Origin: Dyadobacter sp. LHD-138
GTDB lineage: Bacteria; Bacteroidota; Bacteroidia; Cytophagales; Spirosomataceae
Reading direction: 5' to 3'
DNA: 64,000 nucleotides
NCBI RefSeq assembly: GCF_030929615.1
Contig: NZ_JAVFVU010000014.1
Coordinates: 124,001-188,000 of the forward strand
The translations under genes and the position numbers were made by a program. A model generated the notes under the pieces. That model was not told where the DNA came from and did no database searches. It was given only the letters and a program-made list of their open reading frames with translations. Within the stretch, counting starts at the first letter, position 1. Each line of letters opens with the position of its first letter. This document shows positions 7,869 through 16,637 of the stretch, one piece after another.

Positions 7869-10247
7869 ATGATCCAAAACTATCTAAAAATCGCCTGGCG
7901 AAATCTCCTAAAAGAACGCCAGTTCACGCTCTTCAACCTCGCAGGTCTATCAACGGGCCTGGTGTGTACGCTTTTGATTTACTTATGGGTAAATGACGAG
8001 TTGCAGGTCGACAAGGTCCATGAAAAAGACAGCCAGCTTTATCAGGTGATGGCCAATCACAGCAACGACAACGGCATCAAAACCATCGACAATACACCCG
8101 GTGTTCTAGCCGACGCACTAGCCTCTGAAATGCCGGAAGTAGAGCACGCGGTTTCGGTGGTTCCGGCATCGTGGTTTTCCAATAAGGGCGTAATTTCATT
8201 CGGGGCTACACATTTGAAAGCGGCAGGTCAATTTGTTGGTAAAGATTATTTCGAAGTATTTACCTGTCCACTGATACAGGGAGAAAGAAAGAACCTTTTT
8301 GCCGACAGACAAACGATCGGGATTTCAGAGGAACTGGCGATAAAATTGTTCCATACAACCCATGACATTATTGGAAAAACAATAAAATGGGACGAGGGTG
8401 AGATGAGCGGCTCATACAACGTTGGCGCTGTTTTTCAAAACAATCCGGTCAACGCCACCAACCAGTTTGACGTGCTTTTTAATTTTGAACAGTTTGTTGA
8501 AAAAAGGCCGGGTATGAAAGTCTGGGGGAACAGCGACCCAAGCACATTTTTGATCCTGAAAAAGGGAACTGAGATTGATAAATTCAATACCAAGATCAAA
8601 AATTATCTCAAATCAAAAGACAAAACACTTGCCACACAGCTGTTTACCATTAAGTACTCGGATAAATATCTCCACGGCCAGTTTGAAAATGGGGTTGAAG
8701 CAGGTGGAAGAATCACTTATGTCAGACTTTTTTCTGCGATCGGGATTTTTATTCTCCTCATTGCCTGTATTAATTTTATGAATCTGTCCACGGCCAAAGC
8801 CTCGGGGAGGATCAAAGAGGTAGGTATCAAGAAAGTGGTGGGGGCACTTAGGAGTACACTTGTTTTTCAATACCTGGGCGAATCTTTGCTTATGGCATTT
8901 CTTTCTCTGGCAGTTGCAGTACTGATGCTGTTTCTTTTACTACCGCAGTTTAATGCAGTTACAGGAAAGCAGATTGCTCTCCATTTTGACGGTACATTGA
9001 TAACTGTCATTCTCGGAATAACCATATTGACTGGTCTTGTTGCAGGCAGTTATCCCGCTTTGTACTTATCCGGTTTTACGCCGGCGACGGTATTGAAAGG
9101 AAAGCTCAAAACTTCTGCCGGGGAAATTTGGGTACGACAAGGACTGGTAGTATTTCAATTTGTCGTCTCGGTGATATTTATTGTGTCTGTTCTGGTGGTT
9201 TACAAGCAGATCGACTACATTCAAACCAAAAATCTTGGTTATAACCGGGATAATATCATTCATTTTGAAATTCCACTCGAAATGGATTCTGTAAAACTGA
9301 AAAATGCTGAGACATTTCTGAGTGAAATCAGTGCCATTCCGGGCGTTAAAAATGCGTCCAGTTATTATCATAATCTTACGGGGTCCCACGGTGCTATTTC
9401 CGGATTTGAATGGCCGGGGAAAACAGCCGGTACCAACATTGAATTCTCGAATCTTGAAGTTGGGTATAATTTCATCGAAACACTTGGCATGAAATTGAAA
9501 GAAGGACGGAGCTTCTCACAAAACCCAGGTGCTTATAAAGAAATTGTATTTAACGAAGCCGCCATCAAAAGCATGGGACTTCGGGATCCTATTGGCAAAA
9601 CGGTAAAATTCTGGGGGCAGGAAAGGCAGATTGTTGGTGTCGTGGCAAATTTTAATTTTGAGTCTTTGTACGAAACAGTAAAACCATGCTTCTTTCAGGC
9701 TTATCCGGTCATGCCCAACGTCATGGTCAAGATAACTGCCGGTACTGAAAAACAGACGGTGGCCCAGATTCAAAAACTATTTCAGCAGTACAATCCGGGA
9801 CTGGTTTTTGACTACCAGTTTTTGGACGAAAACTATAAAGCACTCTATGCCTCTGAGCTTAGAATTGGGGTTTTGTCACAGTACTTTGCCGGTCTGGCCA
9901 TCCTGATCTCCTGTCTCGGCCTGTTTGGTCTTGCCGCTTTTACGGCACAAAGAAGGCAAAAGGAAATTGGTATACGGAAAGTCTCGGGAGCAACGGTTAT
10001 GAACGTTACCCTGATGTTGTCGATGGATTTTCTAAAATTGGTACTGATTGCCCTGTTGATCGCGTTTCCAATCATTGGCTGGGCGATGAATCGATGGCTG
10101 CATGCGTTTGCTTATCGTGTGGACATCGGTATCGAAGTGTTTGTTTTTGCAACGATTTCCGTTGCTTTGCTGACATTGCTAACAGTTGGCTACCAGGCCG
10201 TGAAAGCAGCGCTGATGGACCCGATAAAGAGCTTGAAAAGCGAATAA
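7869..10247 (+). CDS. ABC transporter permease, MacB/FtsX type (paralogue 4 of 4)
   Basis: A 792-residue paralogue starting MIQNYLKIAWRNL and ending DPIKSLKSE. TM1 and the MacB-type periplasmic core come first, followed by FtsX signatures KEVGIKKVVGAL and RQKEIGIRKVSGAT. It is the most divergent of the four at these signatures and the only one separated by a palindromic element. No ATPase or membrane-fusion gene follows; the next gene is an NADH dehydrogenase after a 312-base gap. Confidence 0.9.
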   Translation: MIQNYLKIAWRNLLKERQFTLFNLAGLSTGLVCTLLIYLWVNDELQVDKVHEKDSQLYQVMANHSNDNGIKTIDNTPGVLADALASEMPEVEHAVSVVPASWFSNKGVISFGATHLKAAGQFVGKDYFEVFTCPLIQGERKNLFADRQTIGISEELAIKLFHTTHDIIGKTIKWDEGEMSGSYNVGAVFQNNPVNATNQFDVLFNFEQFVEKRPGMKVWGNSDPSTFLILKKGTEIDKFNTKIKNYLKSKDKTLATQLFTIKYSDKYLHGQFENGVEAGGRITYVRLFSAIGIFILLIACINFMNLSTAKASGRIKEVGIKKVVGALRSTLVFQYLGESLLMAFLSLAVAVLMLFLLLPQFNAVTGKQIALHFDGTLITVILGITILTGLVAGSYPALYLSGFTPATVLKGKLKTSAGEIWVRQGLVVFQFVVSVIFIVSVLVVYKQIDYIQTKNLGYNRDNIIHFEIPLEMDSVKLKNAETFLSEISAIPGVKNASSYYHNLTGSHGAISGFEWPGKTAGTNIEFSNLEVGYNFIETLGMKLKEGRSFSQNPGAYKEIVFNEAAIKSMGLRDPIGKTVKFWGQERQIVGVVANFNFESLYETVKPCFFQAYPVMPNVMVKITAGTEKQTVAQIQKLFQQYNPGLVFDYQFLDENYKALYASELRIGVLSQYFAGLAILISCLGLFGLAAFTAQRRQKEIGIRKVSGATVMNVTLMLSMDFLKLVLIALLIAFPIIGWAMNRWLHAFAYRVDIGIEVFVFATISVALLTLLTVGYQAVKAALMDPIKSLKSE

Positions 10248-10559
10248 ATATAGGCGGCCAAGGGATTCTGGAATAAACGGAGATCCTGACAGTCCTTCGA
10301 GAAACAGGCAATCTGACAATATTCGGAATATTACCACACGGATGGTTGCCTGTGCTGGTACGATCTACCTTATGCGAAAATTTTCCTGATACTCCTTTCT
10401 TTTATTATCTTCGTTTATCACCGGGACTGTTGTGTCTTTTTCGGGCTGAAATAGTATTTTGACATAACGTCTGTATAATATTTCCTTTCGCCCTGATTAT
10501 CCGGAGACCATTAGAAACGATACACGTTACCGGATTGTTTACATTAAAATAGTTTTATA
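10248..10559. other. Intergenic region before ndh
   Basis: No gene is seen. An 8-bp inverted repeat (ACAGGCAA 10304-10311 with TTGCCTGT 10346-10353) lies after the permease array but has no T-run. TAGTTTTA near 10548-10555 resembles a Bacteroidota -7 element, but no TTTG stands at the right distance. Confidence 0.4.
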
Positions 10560-11846
10560 ATGAAGGTAGTGATTATAGGGGGTGGATTTGCGGGAATTAA
10601 TTTTGCGCTTTCACTTGCCAACAAAGATTCGTTTGAGATAGTACTTGTCGACAAAAACAATTACAATTTTTTTCCGCCGCTGATATATCAGGTAGCCACA
10701 GCTTTTTTAGAACCATCCAGTATCAGTTATCCATTCCGGAAATTGTTTTCTGGAAAAAATAATCTTCATTTCCGTTTGGGTGAACTGAAAAAGGTGATTC
10801 CCGCTGAGAAGAAAATCGTGCTTTCCAATGGCGTGCTGGATTATGACTACCTGGTGTTTGCAACTGGTGCAGAAACCAATTATTTCGGAATGGAAAATGT
10901 GAAGGCAAACGCCATACCTATGAAAACGCTGGACGATGCGATTGAAATGCGCAATAAATTATTGCAGCAAATGGAACAGGCGTCTATTTGTACGGATCCC
11001 GAGCTGACCAAGAAATTGTTGACGATTGTCATCGCAGGCGGTGGCCCGACCGGCGTTGAGGTGTCGGGCATGTTTGCTGAAATGAGAAATGGTATATTGA
11101 GGAAGGAATATCCCGAACTGGCGGGAAAGGGAAGTGAAATTTATCTGGTAGACGGAGGTCATGCGTTGCTTTCTCCAATGAGCGAGCAATCGCAGAAAAA
11201 TACCTATGATGATTTGAGACGGCTGGGTGTGAAGATCAAGCTCAATTGCCATGTAAAAGACTATGTCGGGGATCAGGTGATTTTTGACAACGGTGAGGTA
11301 ATTGAGACAAAAAACCTGATCTGGGCAGCAGGTGTTACTGCCAAAATTTTTGAAGGAATTCCGACAGAAAGTTATGGACGTGGCAGAAGGATGATCGTGG
11401 ACGAACATAACAAGGTTCAGGGTGTTGATAATATTTACGCCATCGGGGACACCTGTATTCGGCAGACCGACCCGAATTTCACGGGCGGGCATCCGCAGGT
11501 TGCACAGGTTGCGATTCAGCAGGGAAAATTGCTGGCAAAAAATTTCGAGCGTATTGCAGCAGGACAACCGCTGAAATCGTTTGGCTATTTGGATAAGGGA
11601 TCCATGGCCATCATCGGGAGAAATAAGGCTGTGGTGGATTTGCCATCGCCAAAGCTGCACATGAATGGTTTCTTTGCCTGGCTGATCTGGTTGTTCATTC
11701 ACTTGCTCTCGCTGATCACTCATAGAAACAGAGTCCGTACGTTCTACAACTGGACCATTGCCTATTTTACCCGGGATCAATCCCTTCGTATGATTATTAA
11801 ACCGTCCAGACAAAATAAAAGTGAGACGGAAAAAGGAATTCAATAG
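10560..11846 (+). CDS. ndh: Type II NADH dehydrogenase (NAD(P)/FAD-dependent oxidoreductase)
   Basis: This 428-residue flavoprotein passes electrons from NADH to quinone without pumping protons. The FAD-binding GGGFAGINFA motif is at residues 7-16, the second nucleotide-binding motif AGGGPTGVEVSG near 160-172, and the C-terminal FAD contact NIYAIGDTC near 293-301. A hydrophobic, aromatic-rich C-terminal helix (AWLIWLFIHLLSLI, about 376-389) suits peripheral membrane attachment. Length matches NDH-2. It may feed the cytochrome bd oxidase encoded in the same window, but that link is only inferred. Confidence 0.88.
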   Translation: MKVVIIGGGFAGINFALSLANKDSFEIVLVDKNNYNFFPPLIYQVATAFLEPSSISYPFRKLFSGKNNLHFRLGELKKVIPAEKKIVLSNGVLDYDYLVFATGAETNYFGMENVKANAIPMKTLDDAIEMRNKLLQQMEQASICTDPELTKKLLTIVIAGGGPTGVEVSGMFAEMRNGILRKEYPELAGKGSEIYLVDGGHALLSPMSEQSQKNTYDDLRRLGVKIKLNCHVKDYVGDQVIFDNGEVIETKNLIWAAGVTAKIFEGIPTESYGRGRRMIVDEHNKVQGVDNIYAIGDTCIRQTDPNFTGGHPQVAQVAIQQGKLLAKNFERIAAGQPLKSFGYLDKGSMAIIGRNKAVVDLPSPKLHMNGFFAWLIWLFIHLLSLITHRNRVRTFYNWTIAYFTRDQSLRMIIKPSRQNKSETEKGIQ

Positions 11847-11969
11847 CTTTGTTTATTGTTGAATCAGTCACAGTGATCAGGGTATCTTGTCTTCTGATCT
11901 TTGGCTGATTTAGATGATGTTATTTCTTGTTATAATCATAAAAGAAGAAATGTTTTTCTGATCGCGTTT

Positions 11970-12008
11970 GATACTTTTGTTTTGGTATTTTGCCCAAACA
12001 AAAGTATC
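11970..12008. terminator. Perfect 13-bp palindrome, possible terminator
   Basis: GATACTTTTGTTT (11970-11982) and AAACAAAAGTATC (11996-12008) form a perfect stem with a 13-base loop. The T-rich left arm and position after ndh suggest a terminator-like element; there is no T-run beyond the stem. Confidence 0.5.
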
Positions 12009-12044
12009 AAGAGAAATAAGTGATTCCACTGAAATAATTTAGAG

Positions 12045-13988
12045 ATGAAGGAGACCATTCTTGATATATCGCGACACGTTCTACCAGGAATGGAGCATAT
12101 GGATGTATCATTATCCTTTAGGAAATTTGTTGGTTATATAAAAGAGAGAATTTCGAAGGAAACCACTGTCAAGAAAAAGTTTTTTGAATTTGTATTGGAA
12201 AGGTTTACAGCCGATCCGAGGTTTTTAGAGGATATCAGGTTAGAAGAAATTCCAGAGTTTCAGGAGCAGCTTGGCCTGGTTTATAATATGCTGGTGCCGG
12301 TCATCGCTGATGAAAATGAAACCCTCTGGGCGCTTAGTGTACCGCTTTCGCAAACCGTGTTTTATGAAACGAGTGCTTTTCAGGAACTGCTTTCTGATAA
12401 AAGTACCGGCGTTGTGAAATGTGACTTGTTAAGAGAGATTGATATCACGATCGAGAAGAAGCAGAAAGCACAGATGATTTATTCATTTTTGCTTGAAAAA
12501 TTCTACAACATCTCGACTTTTCACAGCGATGCGCTTGTTATTTCGATCCGGGATGAAAATACTTGCCTTTCAAGGTATTACAGGTTAAATATCGGTTCGG
12601 ATTATGTGGAGGTTACGGCAAAAGGACCGCTTCCGGAAATCAATTTTGAAACGGTTAAAAGGAACACTAAGGAGGATTTTGACTGGACGGTTTTGTTCAA
12701 ACTGCTGCCGTTTTCAATGTTCAAATTTGAAGGTTTCACAGTGATTACGTTGACCGATGTTACTGCGGACCAGGCGGTTGAAAATATCAAAAATATTATA
12801 CTCAATCCGGCCGTGGACAATGTGCAGGGGTATTATGACCAGATCATTTCTTCGCTGAATTTGCTTGTAGGCAGTCGGGATATCAAATTTGGTCTGCTGC
12901 CCGAACTCAGGGTTAATGAAAAGCTGGTGTTTAATGACGAGATCTGTACACACAGCGCTTTGGTCCAAACCTCTGTTGAAAAGGGGCTGGATTTGGATGA
13001 ATTTATGCAGCTTGCCGACGAGTATTTCAAAAATCCGGAGGTTCTTTTTTATAGAAATACCGCTGATTCGGATAAGCGTAAGGGTTTTCTCTCAACCCTT
13101 GAGAGTAACGGCGTAGCTTCTTACGCGTTGGTACCGGTTTACAACAATAGCCGGTTGGTTGGCGTTTTGGAGGTTTATACTAAAATCAAAGATTTGCTGG
13201 ATGAAAAGCTGCTTGCGAAACTGGAACCGGCAGTCCCGCTGATCGGGCAGTTGCTTCAGAATAATATTAACGAATTTGAGGCCAGGATCGAAAACGTAGT
13301 CAAGGAAAAATTCACTTCGCTTCAGCCTGCCGTTCAGTGGAAATTCAAGGAAGTAGCCTGGCATTACATTCGCGATAATGCGATGCAGCTTCCGAAAAAA
13401 CCAATTGAAAATATCCATTTTAAAGATGTGTACCCGCTGTATGGTGCCATTGATATCCGTAATTCTACTGTGGAGCGGAATGAGGCGTTGCATGCAGACC
13501 TGGAAGTGCAGTTTGAGTCTCTGATTAAAGTTTTGACGCATATTAAGGAAGATGTAGGCCTGGGGCTTGCCGATGAAGTGATCTTCAAGTGCAAAAAATG
13601 GATGGCACAAATTTCAGGCCAGTCGACAGATAGTGATGAGATGAAGGTGATGGATTTTCTGGAATATGACGTGTATCCGTTTCTGCACCATTTCAGGGAA
13701 AGTAAAGGAAGGCTGGGGGAAAGTATCAACGCTTATTACCAGTTGGTAGACAAGGAAAGTGGAATCGCTTTCGCTAACCGGAATTCGCTGGAAAGTGCCA
13801 TGCAGAAAATTAACGCCGCGGTTAATCTCTATCTCGAACTTTTTAAGAACGAAATTCAGCAGACCTATCCATGTTATTTTGAAAAATTCAGGACAGATGG
13901 TGTAGAATATGATATTTACATCGGTCAGGCAATAGTTCCGGAAAAAACATTTAACCTGCTGTATCTTAATAATATAAGATTGTGGTAG
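12045..13988 (+). CDS. GAF-domain-like protein, N-terminal part, truncated by an amber codon
   Basis: A soluble 647-residue protein without signal peptide or TM helices. A GAF-like sensory region is visible around residues 300-390, where YALVPVYNNSRLVGVLEVYT has the typical beta-hairpin pattern. The rest is helical and unassigned. The frame ends at TAG 13986-13988, then continues open in the same frame (Leu-Thr-Ser-Met) through 14408. I recall Cytophagales homologues in which this and the next segment form one protein of about 790 residues. CAG (Gln) to TAG is the simplest explanation. The product may be truncated, read through, or the stop may be a sequence error. Confidence 0.65.
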   Translation: MKETILDISRHVLPGMEHMDVSLSFRKFVGYIKERISKETTVKKKFFEFVLERFTADPRFLEDIRLEEIPEFQEQLGLVYNMLVPVIADENETLWALSVPLSQTVFYETSAFQELLSDKSTGVVKCDLLREIDITIEKKQKAQMIYSFLLEKFYNISTFHSDALVISIRDENTCLSRYYRLNIGSDYVEVTAKGPLPEINFETVKRNTKEDFDWTVLFKLLPFSMFKFEGFTVITLTDVTADQAVENIKNIILNPAVDNVQGYYDQIISSLNLLVGSRDIKFGLLPELRVNEKLVFNDEICTHSALVQTSVEKGLDLDEFMQLADEYFKNPEVLFYRNTADSDKRKGFLSTLESNGVASYALVPVYNNSRLVGVLEVYTKIKDLLDEKLLAKLEPAVPLIGQLLQNNINEFEARIENVVKEKFTSLQPAVQWKFKEVAWHYIRDNAMQLPKKPIENIHFKDVYPLYGAIDIRNSTVERNEALHADLEVQFESLIKVLTHIKEDVGLGLADEVIFKCKKWMAQISGQSTDSDEMKVMDFLEYDVYPFLHHFRESKGRLGESINAYYQLVDKESGIAFANRNSLESAMQKINAAVNLYLELFKNEIQQTYPCYFEKFRTDGVEYDIYIGQAIVPEKTFNLLYLNNIRLW

Positions 13989-13997
13989 CTTACTTCC

Positions 13998-14408
13998 ATG
14001 GCGGCCATTGCCAGAATTACCCATGAGCTGATTCCGCAAATGGAAAAACCTTTGCAGACCACCCAGCTTATTTTTATCAATTCGGGCAGCATTGATATCA
14101 GTTTCCGTGATGACGAAAGACGTTTCGACGTGGAAGGATCTTATAATATCCGGTATCATGTGATCAAAAAACGTATCGATAAGGTGCATGTGAAGGAAAC
14201 AGGAGAGCGTTTGACGCAACCGGGGAAAATAGCGCTCGTATACTTTAATTCGAAGTCGGCTGAGGAATATATTAATTATATAAAGTACCTTCAGGAAAAA
14301 AATACACTGAAAAATGACCTGGAATTTCTGGAACTGGAAGAATTACAGGGTGTTGCCGGTTTGAAAGCCCTGCGCGTAGGGGTAAATCTGGAAGGGGAGT
14401 GGAAGTAG
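13998..14408 (+). pseudogene. C-terminal remainder of the GAF-domain-like protein
   Basis: These 136 codons begin at the first ATG after the amber codon and are exactly in frame with the preceding gene; only CTT ACT TCC separates the stop from this ATG. The segment starts MAAIARITHELIPQ and is well conserved in style (IKKRIDKVHVKETGERLTQPGKIALVYF, given here only as a landmark near residues 55-82 and shortened: KRIDKVHVK...TQPGKIALVYF). No ribosome-binding signal was seen between the parts, and a start this close to the stop is better explained by a broken gene than by a separate protein. Translational coupling after termination could still produce it. Confidence 0.6.
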
Positions 14409-14454
14409 GTAAATCGCTTTGTTTTCTCTGTTAAGTCATAATTTTAAAGATTGT

Positions 14455-15687
14455 ATGAATTATACCAAACTCCTGGAACATGTTAAACATCACGTCGTTC
14501 ATTCCTTTAAAACACAGCAAGGAGAGACGTTAATTTATCATAATGTAGCACATACCCAGGAGGTTGCGGATCACGCAGCCAAAATTGCGGAGCATTATCA
14601 GCTGCACGAAAAGGACATGTTTATTGTCGTGACTGCCGCGTGGTTTCATGATATTGGCTACCTGGCCGGCGAAAATGTGGGGCATGAGCAGCGTGGTGCG
14701 GAAATGGTGAAAGCGTATCTGGCAGAGTATGAGGTTAACGAAGAACTGATCAGTGCGGTGCAGGGGTGTATTCTGGCAACAGTTATTCCCCAAAAACCTG
14801 CCAGTTTTCTTGAACAGATTGTTTGTGATGCAGATTTGTATCATTTTGGATCAGCGCTTTTTGCCGAACGGAACAAGCTGATGCGAAAGGAAGTCGAGAA
14901 ACGGCAGGGGATTAAAATCGATAAGAGCGAATGGCGGAAAAGTACCATTAAATTATTGGAAGAGCATATCTATCAAACCGATTATTGCCAGAATTTACTG
15001 AATGATAAAAAAAGTGAAAATCTGCAAAAGTTAAGGGAAAAAGATACCGAAAAGATAAAGGAGGAAGAGCCTCCGATTAACCTGCTTAAATATGTAGATA
15101 CGAAAAATATGGCACCAGAACCTGAGATACAGGATGTAAAAAAGCCAAAGACAGACCGACCCGACAAAGGAATTGAGACGATGTTCCGGATCAGTTCCAA
15201 TAACCATCAGCGGCTGAGTGATATGGCTGATAATAAGGCACATATCATGATCACGACCACGTCGATCATTATTTCAGTTTTGCTCAGTATTCTGTTGCGG
15301 AAATTGGAAGACAATGCCTATCTGATATTTCCAACGATTTTGTTGTTAACAATTTGCGTGATTACGATGGTTTTTTCAATTCTTGCCACGCGTCCTACTA
15401 TCCCGCAGGGAACTTTCAGCGAACAGGATATCACGGACAAAAAAGTGAATCTTCTTTTCTTTGGTAATTTTTACCGGATGAACTACGAAGCGTATGCGTC
15501 AGGGATGCAGGCGATGATGAACGACCGGGACTTTTTATACGGAAGTCTTACCAAGGACGTATATTCACAAGGTGTGGTTTTAGGGAGAAAATATCGCTTG
15601 TTAAGAGTGGGTTACAACGTTTTTATGTTTGGGATCGTGGCATCTGTTGTCTCTTTTGTCATCGCTTCGATGTTTTTCGGGAAGTAA
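14455..15687 (+). CDS. HD phosphohydrolase fused to a Pycsar effector (PycTM) domain
   Basis: A 410-residue two-part protein. Residues 1-190 form an HD metal-dependent phosphohydrolase: YHNVAHTQEVADHA, then WFHDIGYL with the HD pair at 65-66, HEQRG, and the late Asp in CDADLYHF. A charged linker leads to NHQRLSDMADNKAHIM and TM helices near 264-283, 287-312 and 385-408, the layout of Pycsar transmembrane effectors. In Pycsar defence such domains are gated by cCMP or cUMP and damage the membrane. No pyrimidine cyclase is nearby. HD-PycTM proteins are widespread in Bacteroidota, so a housekeeping signalling role is also possible. ATG 14455 is preferred over an in-frame TTG at 14419. Confidence 0.8.
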   Translation: MNYTKLLEHVKHHVVHSFKTQQGETLIYHNVAHTQEVADHAAKIAEHYQLHEKDMFIVVTAAWFHDIGYLAGENVGHEQRGAEMVKAYLAEYEVNEELISAVQGCILATVIPQKPASFLEQIVCDADLYHFGSALFAERNKLMRKEVEKRQGIKIDKSEWRKSTIKLLEEHIYQTDYCQNLLNDKKSENLQKLREKDTEKIKEEEPPINLLKYVDTKNMAPEPEIQDVKKPKTDRPDKGIETMFRISSNNHQRLSDMADNKAHIMITTTSIIISVLLSILLRKLEDNAYLIFPTILLLTICVITMVFSILATRPTIPQGTFSEQDITDKKVNLLFFGNFYRMNYEAYASGMQAMMNDRDFLYGSLTKDVYSQGVVLGRKYRLLRVGYNVFMFGIVASVVSFVIASMFFGK

Positions 15688-15753
15688 TTTTAATCCAGAA
15701 GATATATAGGAAATTTTTACACTAAAATACAAGATAACAGAAACTGAATTCAC

Positions 15754-16614
15754 ATGAATTATCCTGTTAAGAAGTTGTTTGGGGTATTTTTTGCGTTGGC
15801 TGCTATTGGCTCCGCTTGTACCAATTCGCATGAAAACGAGCAAACGCTCAAAAATTATAATCTGGAAGCGCCCGAAAAATTTTTTATGCCTGAAAGTCTT
15901 TTTGAGATTTCGGGCATAACTTTTAACAGGGGGAATAGTGACACGGTTTATGCGGTTCAGGATGAAGAAGGAAGATTGTTCCGTTTGGGATGGGGTGTGA
16001 AAAAACAACGCAATAGTAAATTCGGCAAGAAGGGAGATTACGAGGATCTGACGATTGCCAATGACCGTGTTGTCATTTTAAAGAGCAATGGTACGTTATA
16101 CTCCTTTCCTATGAGCGAGGCTATTTTTCCTGAGGCTGATAGCGTGCAGGAGTGGAAAAAAATCCTTCCAAAAGCGGAGTACGAGGGCGTTTATGCCAAT
16201 GAACAAACGGATAGCCTTTATGTACTTTGTAAAAATTGTCCGCAGGATGATTCTAAAAAAAGTGTAACCGGTTATGCATTTCACCTGGGCGATAGCTCGG
16301 CCGTACACCGGACTTTCCAGATTAATGTAAAAGAAATAAAGGCGCTTACGGGAAAGGTAGAAAGAGGGTTCCGGCCATCGGGATTGGCACAAAATCCGGT
16401 CACAAAAGACTGGTATATCATCTCGGCCGTAAACAAACTGCTCGTTGTCACAGACAGCAACTGGAAAGTTCAACAGGCGGTTCCGCTTAATGGGAATACA
16501 TTTGTCCAGCCAGAGGGAATTGCGTTTGACACTTCGGGGAATTTATACATTTCAAATGAGGGCGACGATTTCGCCGAGGGGAATATTTTGAAATTTGTAA
16601 AGTTGGGAAAATAG
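15754..16614 (+). CDS. SdiA-regulated-like beta-propeller lipoprotein
   Basis: A 286-residue putative lipoprotein. A hydrophobic N-terminus ends in GSAC with Cys22 as candidate lipidation site, a weak but acceptable lipobox. The body has repeated beta-blade patterns: FEISGITFNRGNSDTVYAVQ (shortened), YEDLTIANDRVVILKSNG, YEGVYANEQTDSLYVLCK and the closing QPEGIAFDTSGNLYISNEG. This fits the SdiA-regulated / phytase-like propeller family, whose biochemical role is mostly unknown. It lies 23 bases before the large phosphoesterase-barrel gene and is probably co-transcribed with it. Confidence 0.7.
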   Translation: MNYPVKKLFGVFFALAAIGSACTNSHENEQTLKNYNLEAPEKFFMPESLFEISGITFNRGNSDTVYAVQDEEGRLFRLGWGVKKQRNSKFGKKGDYEDLTIANDRVVILKSNGTLYSFPMSEAIFPEADSVQEWKKILPKAEYEGVYANEQTDSLYVLCKNCPQDDSKKSVTGYAFHLGDSSAVHRTFQINVKEIKALTGKVERGFRPSGLAQNPVTKDWYIISAVNKLLVVTDSNWKVQQAVPLNGNTFVQPEGIAFDTSGNLYISNEGDDFAEGNILKFVKLGK

Positions 16615-16637
16615 AAAGACATTCCTGAAATTTTGTT

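Noticed and set aside
7667..7996. Open frame of 109 codons overlapping the end of permease 3 and the start of permease 4
   Set aside because: It lies out of frame over two clear genes and runs through the double hairpin; no family resemblance.
10959..11843. 294-codon frame opposite ndh
   Set aside because: Minus-strand shadow of a well-supported flavoprotein; composition is not protein-like.
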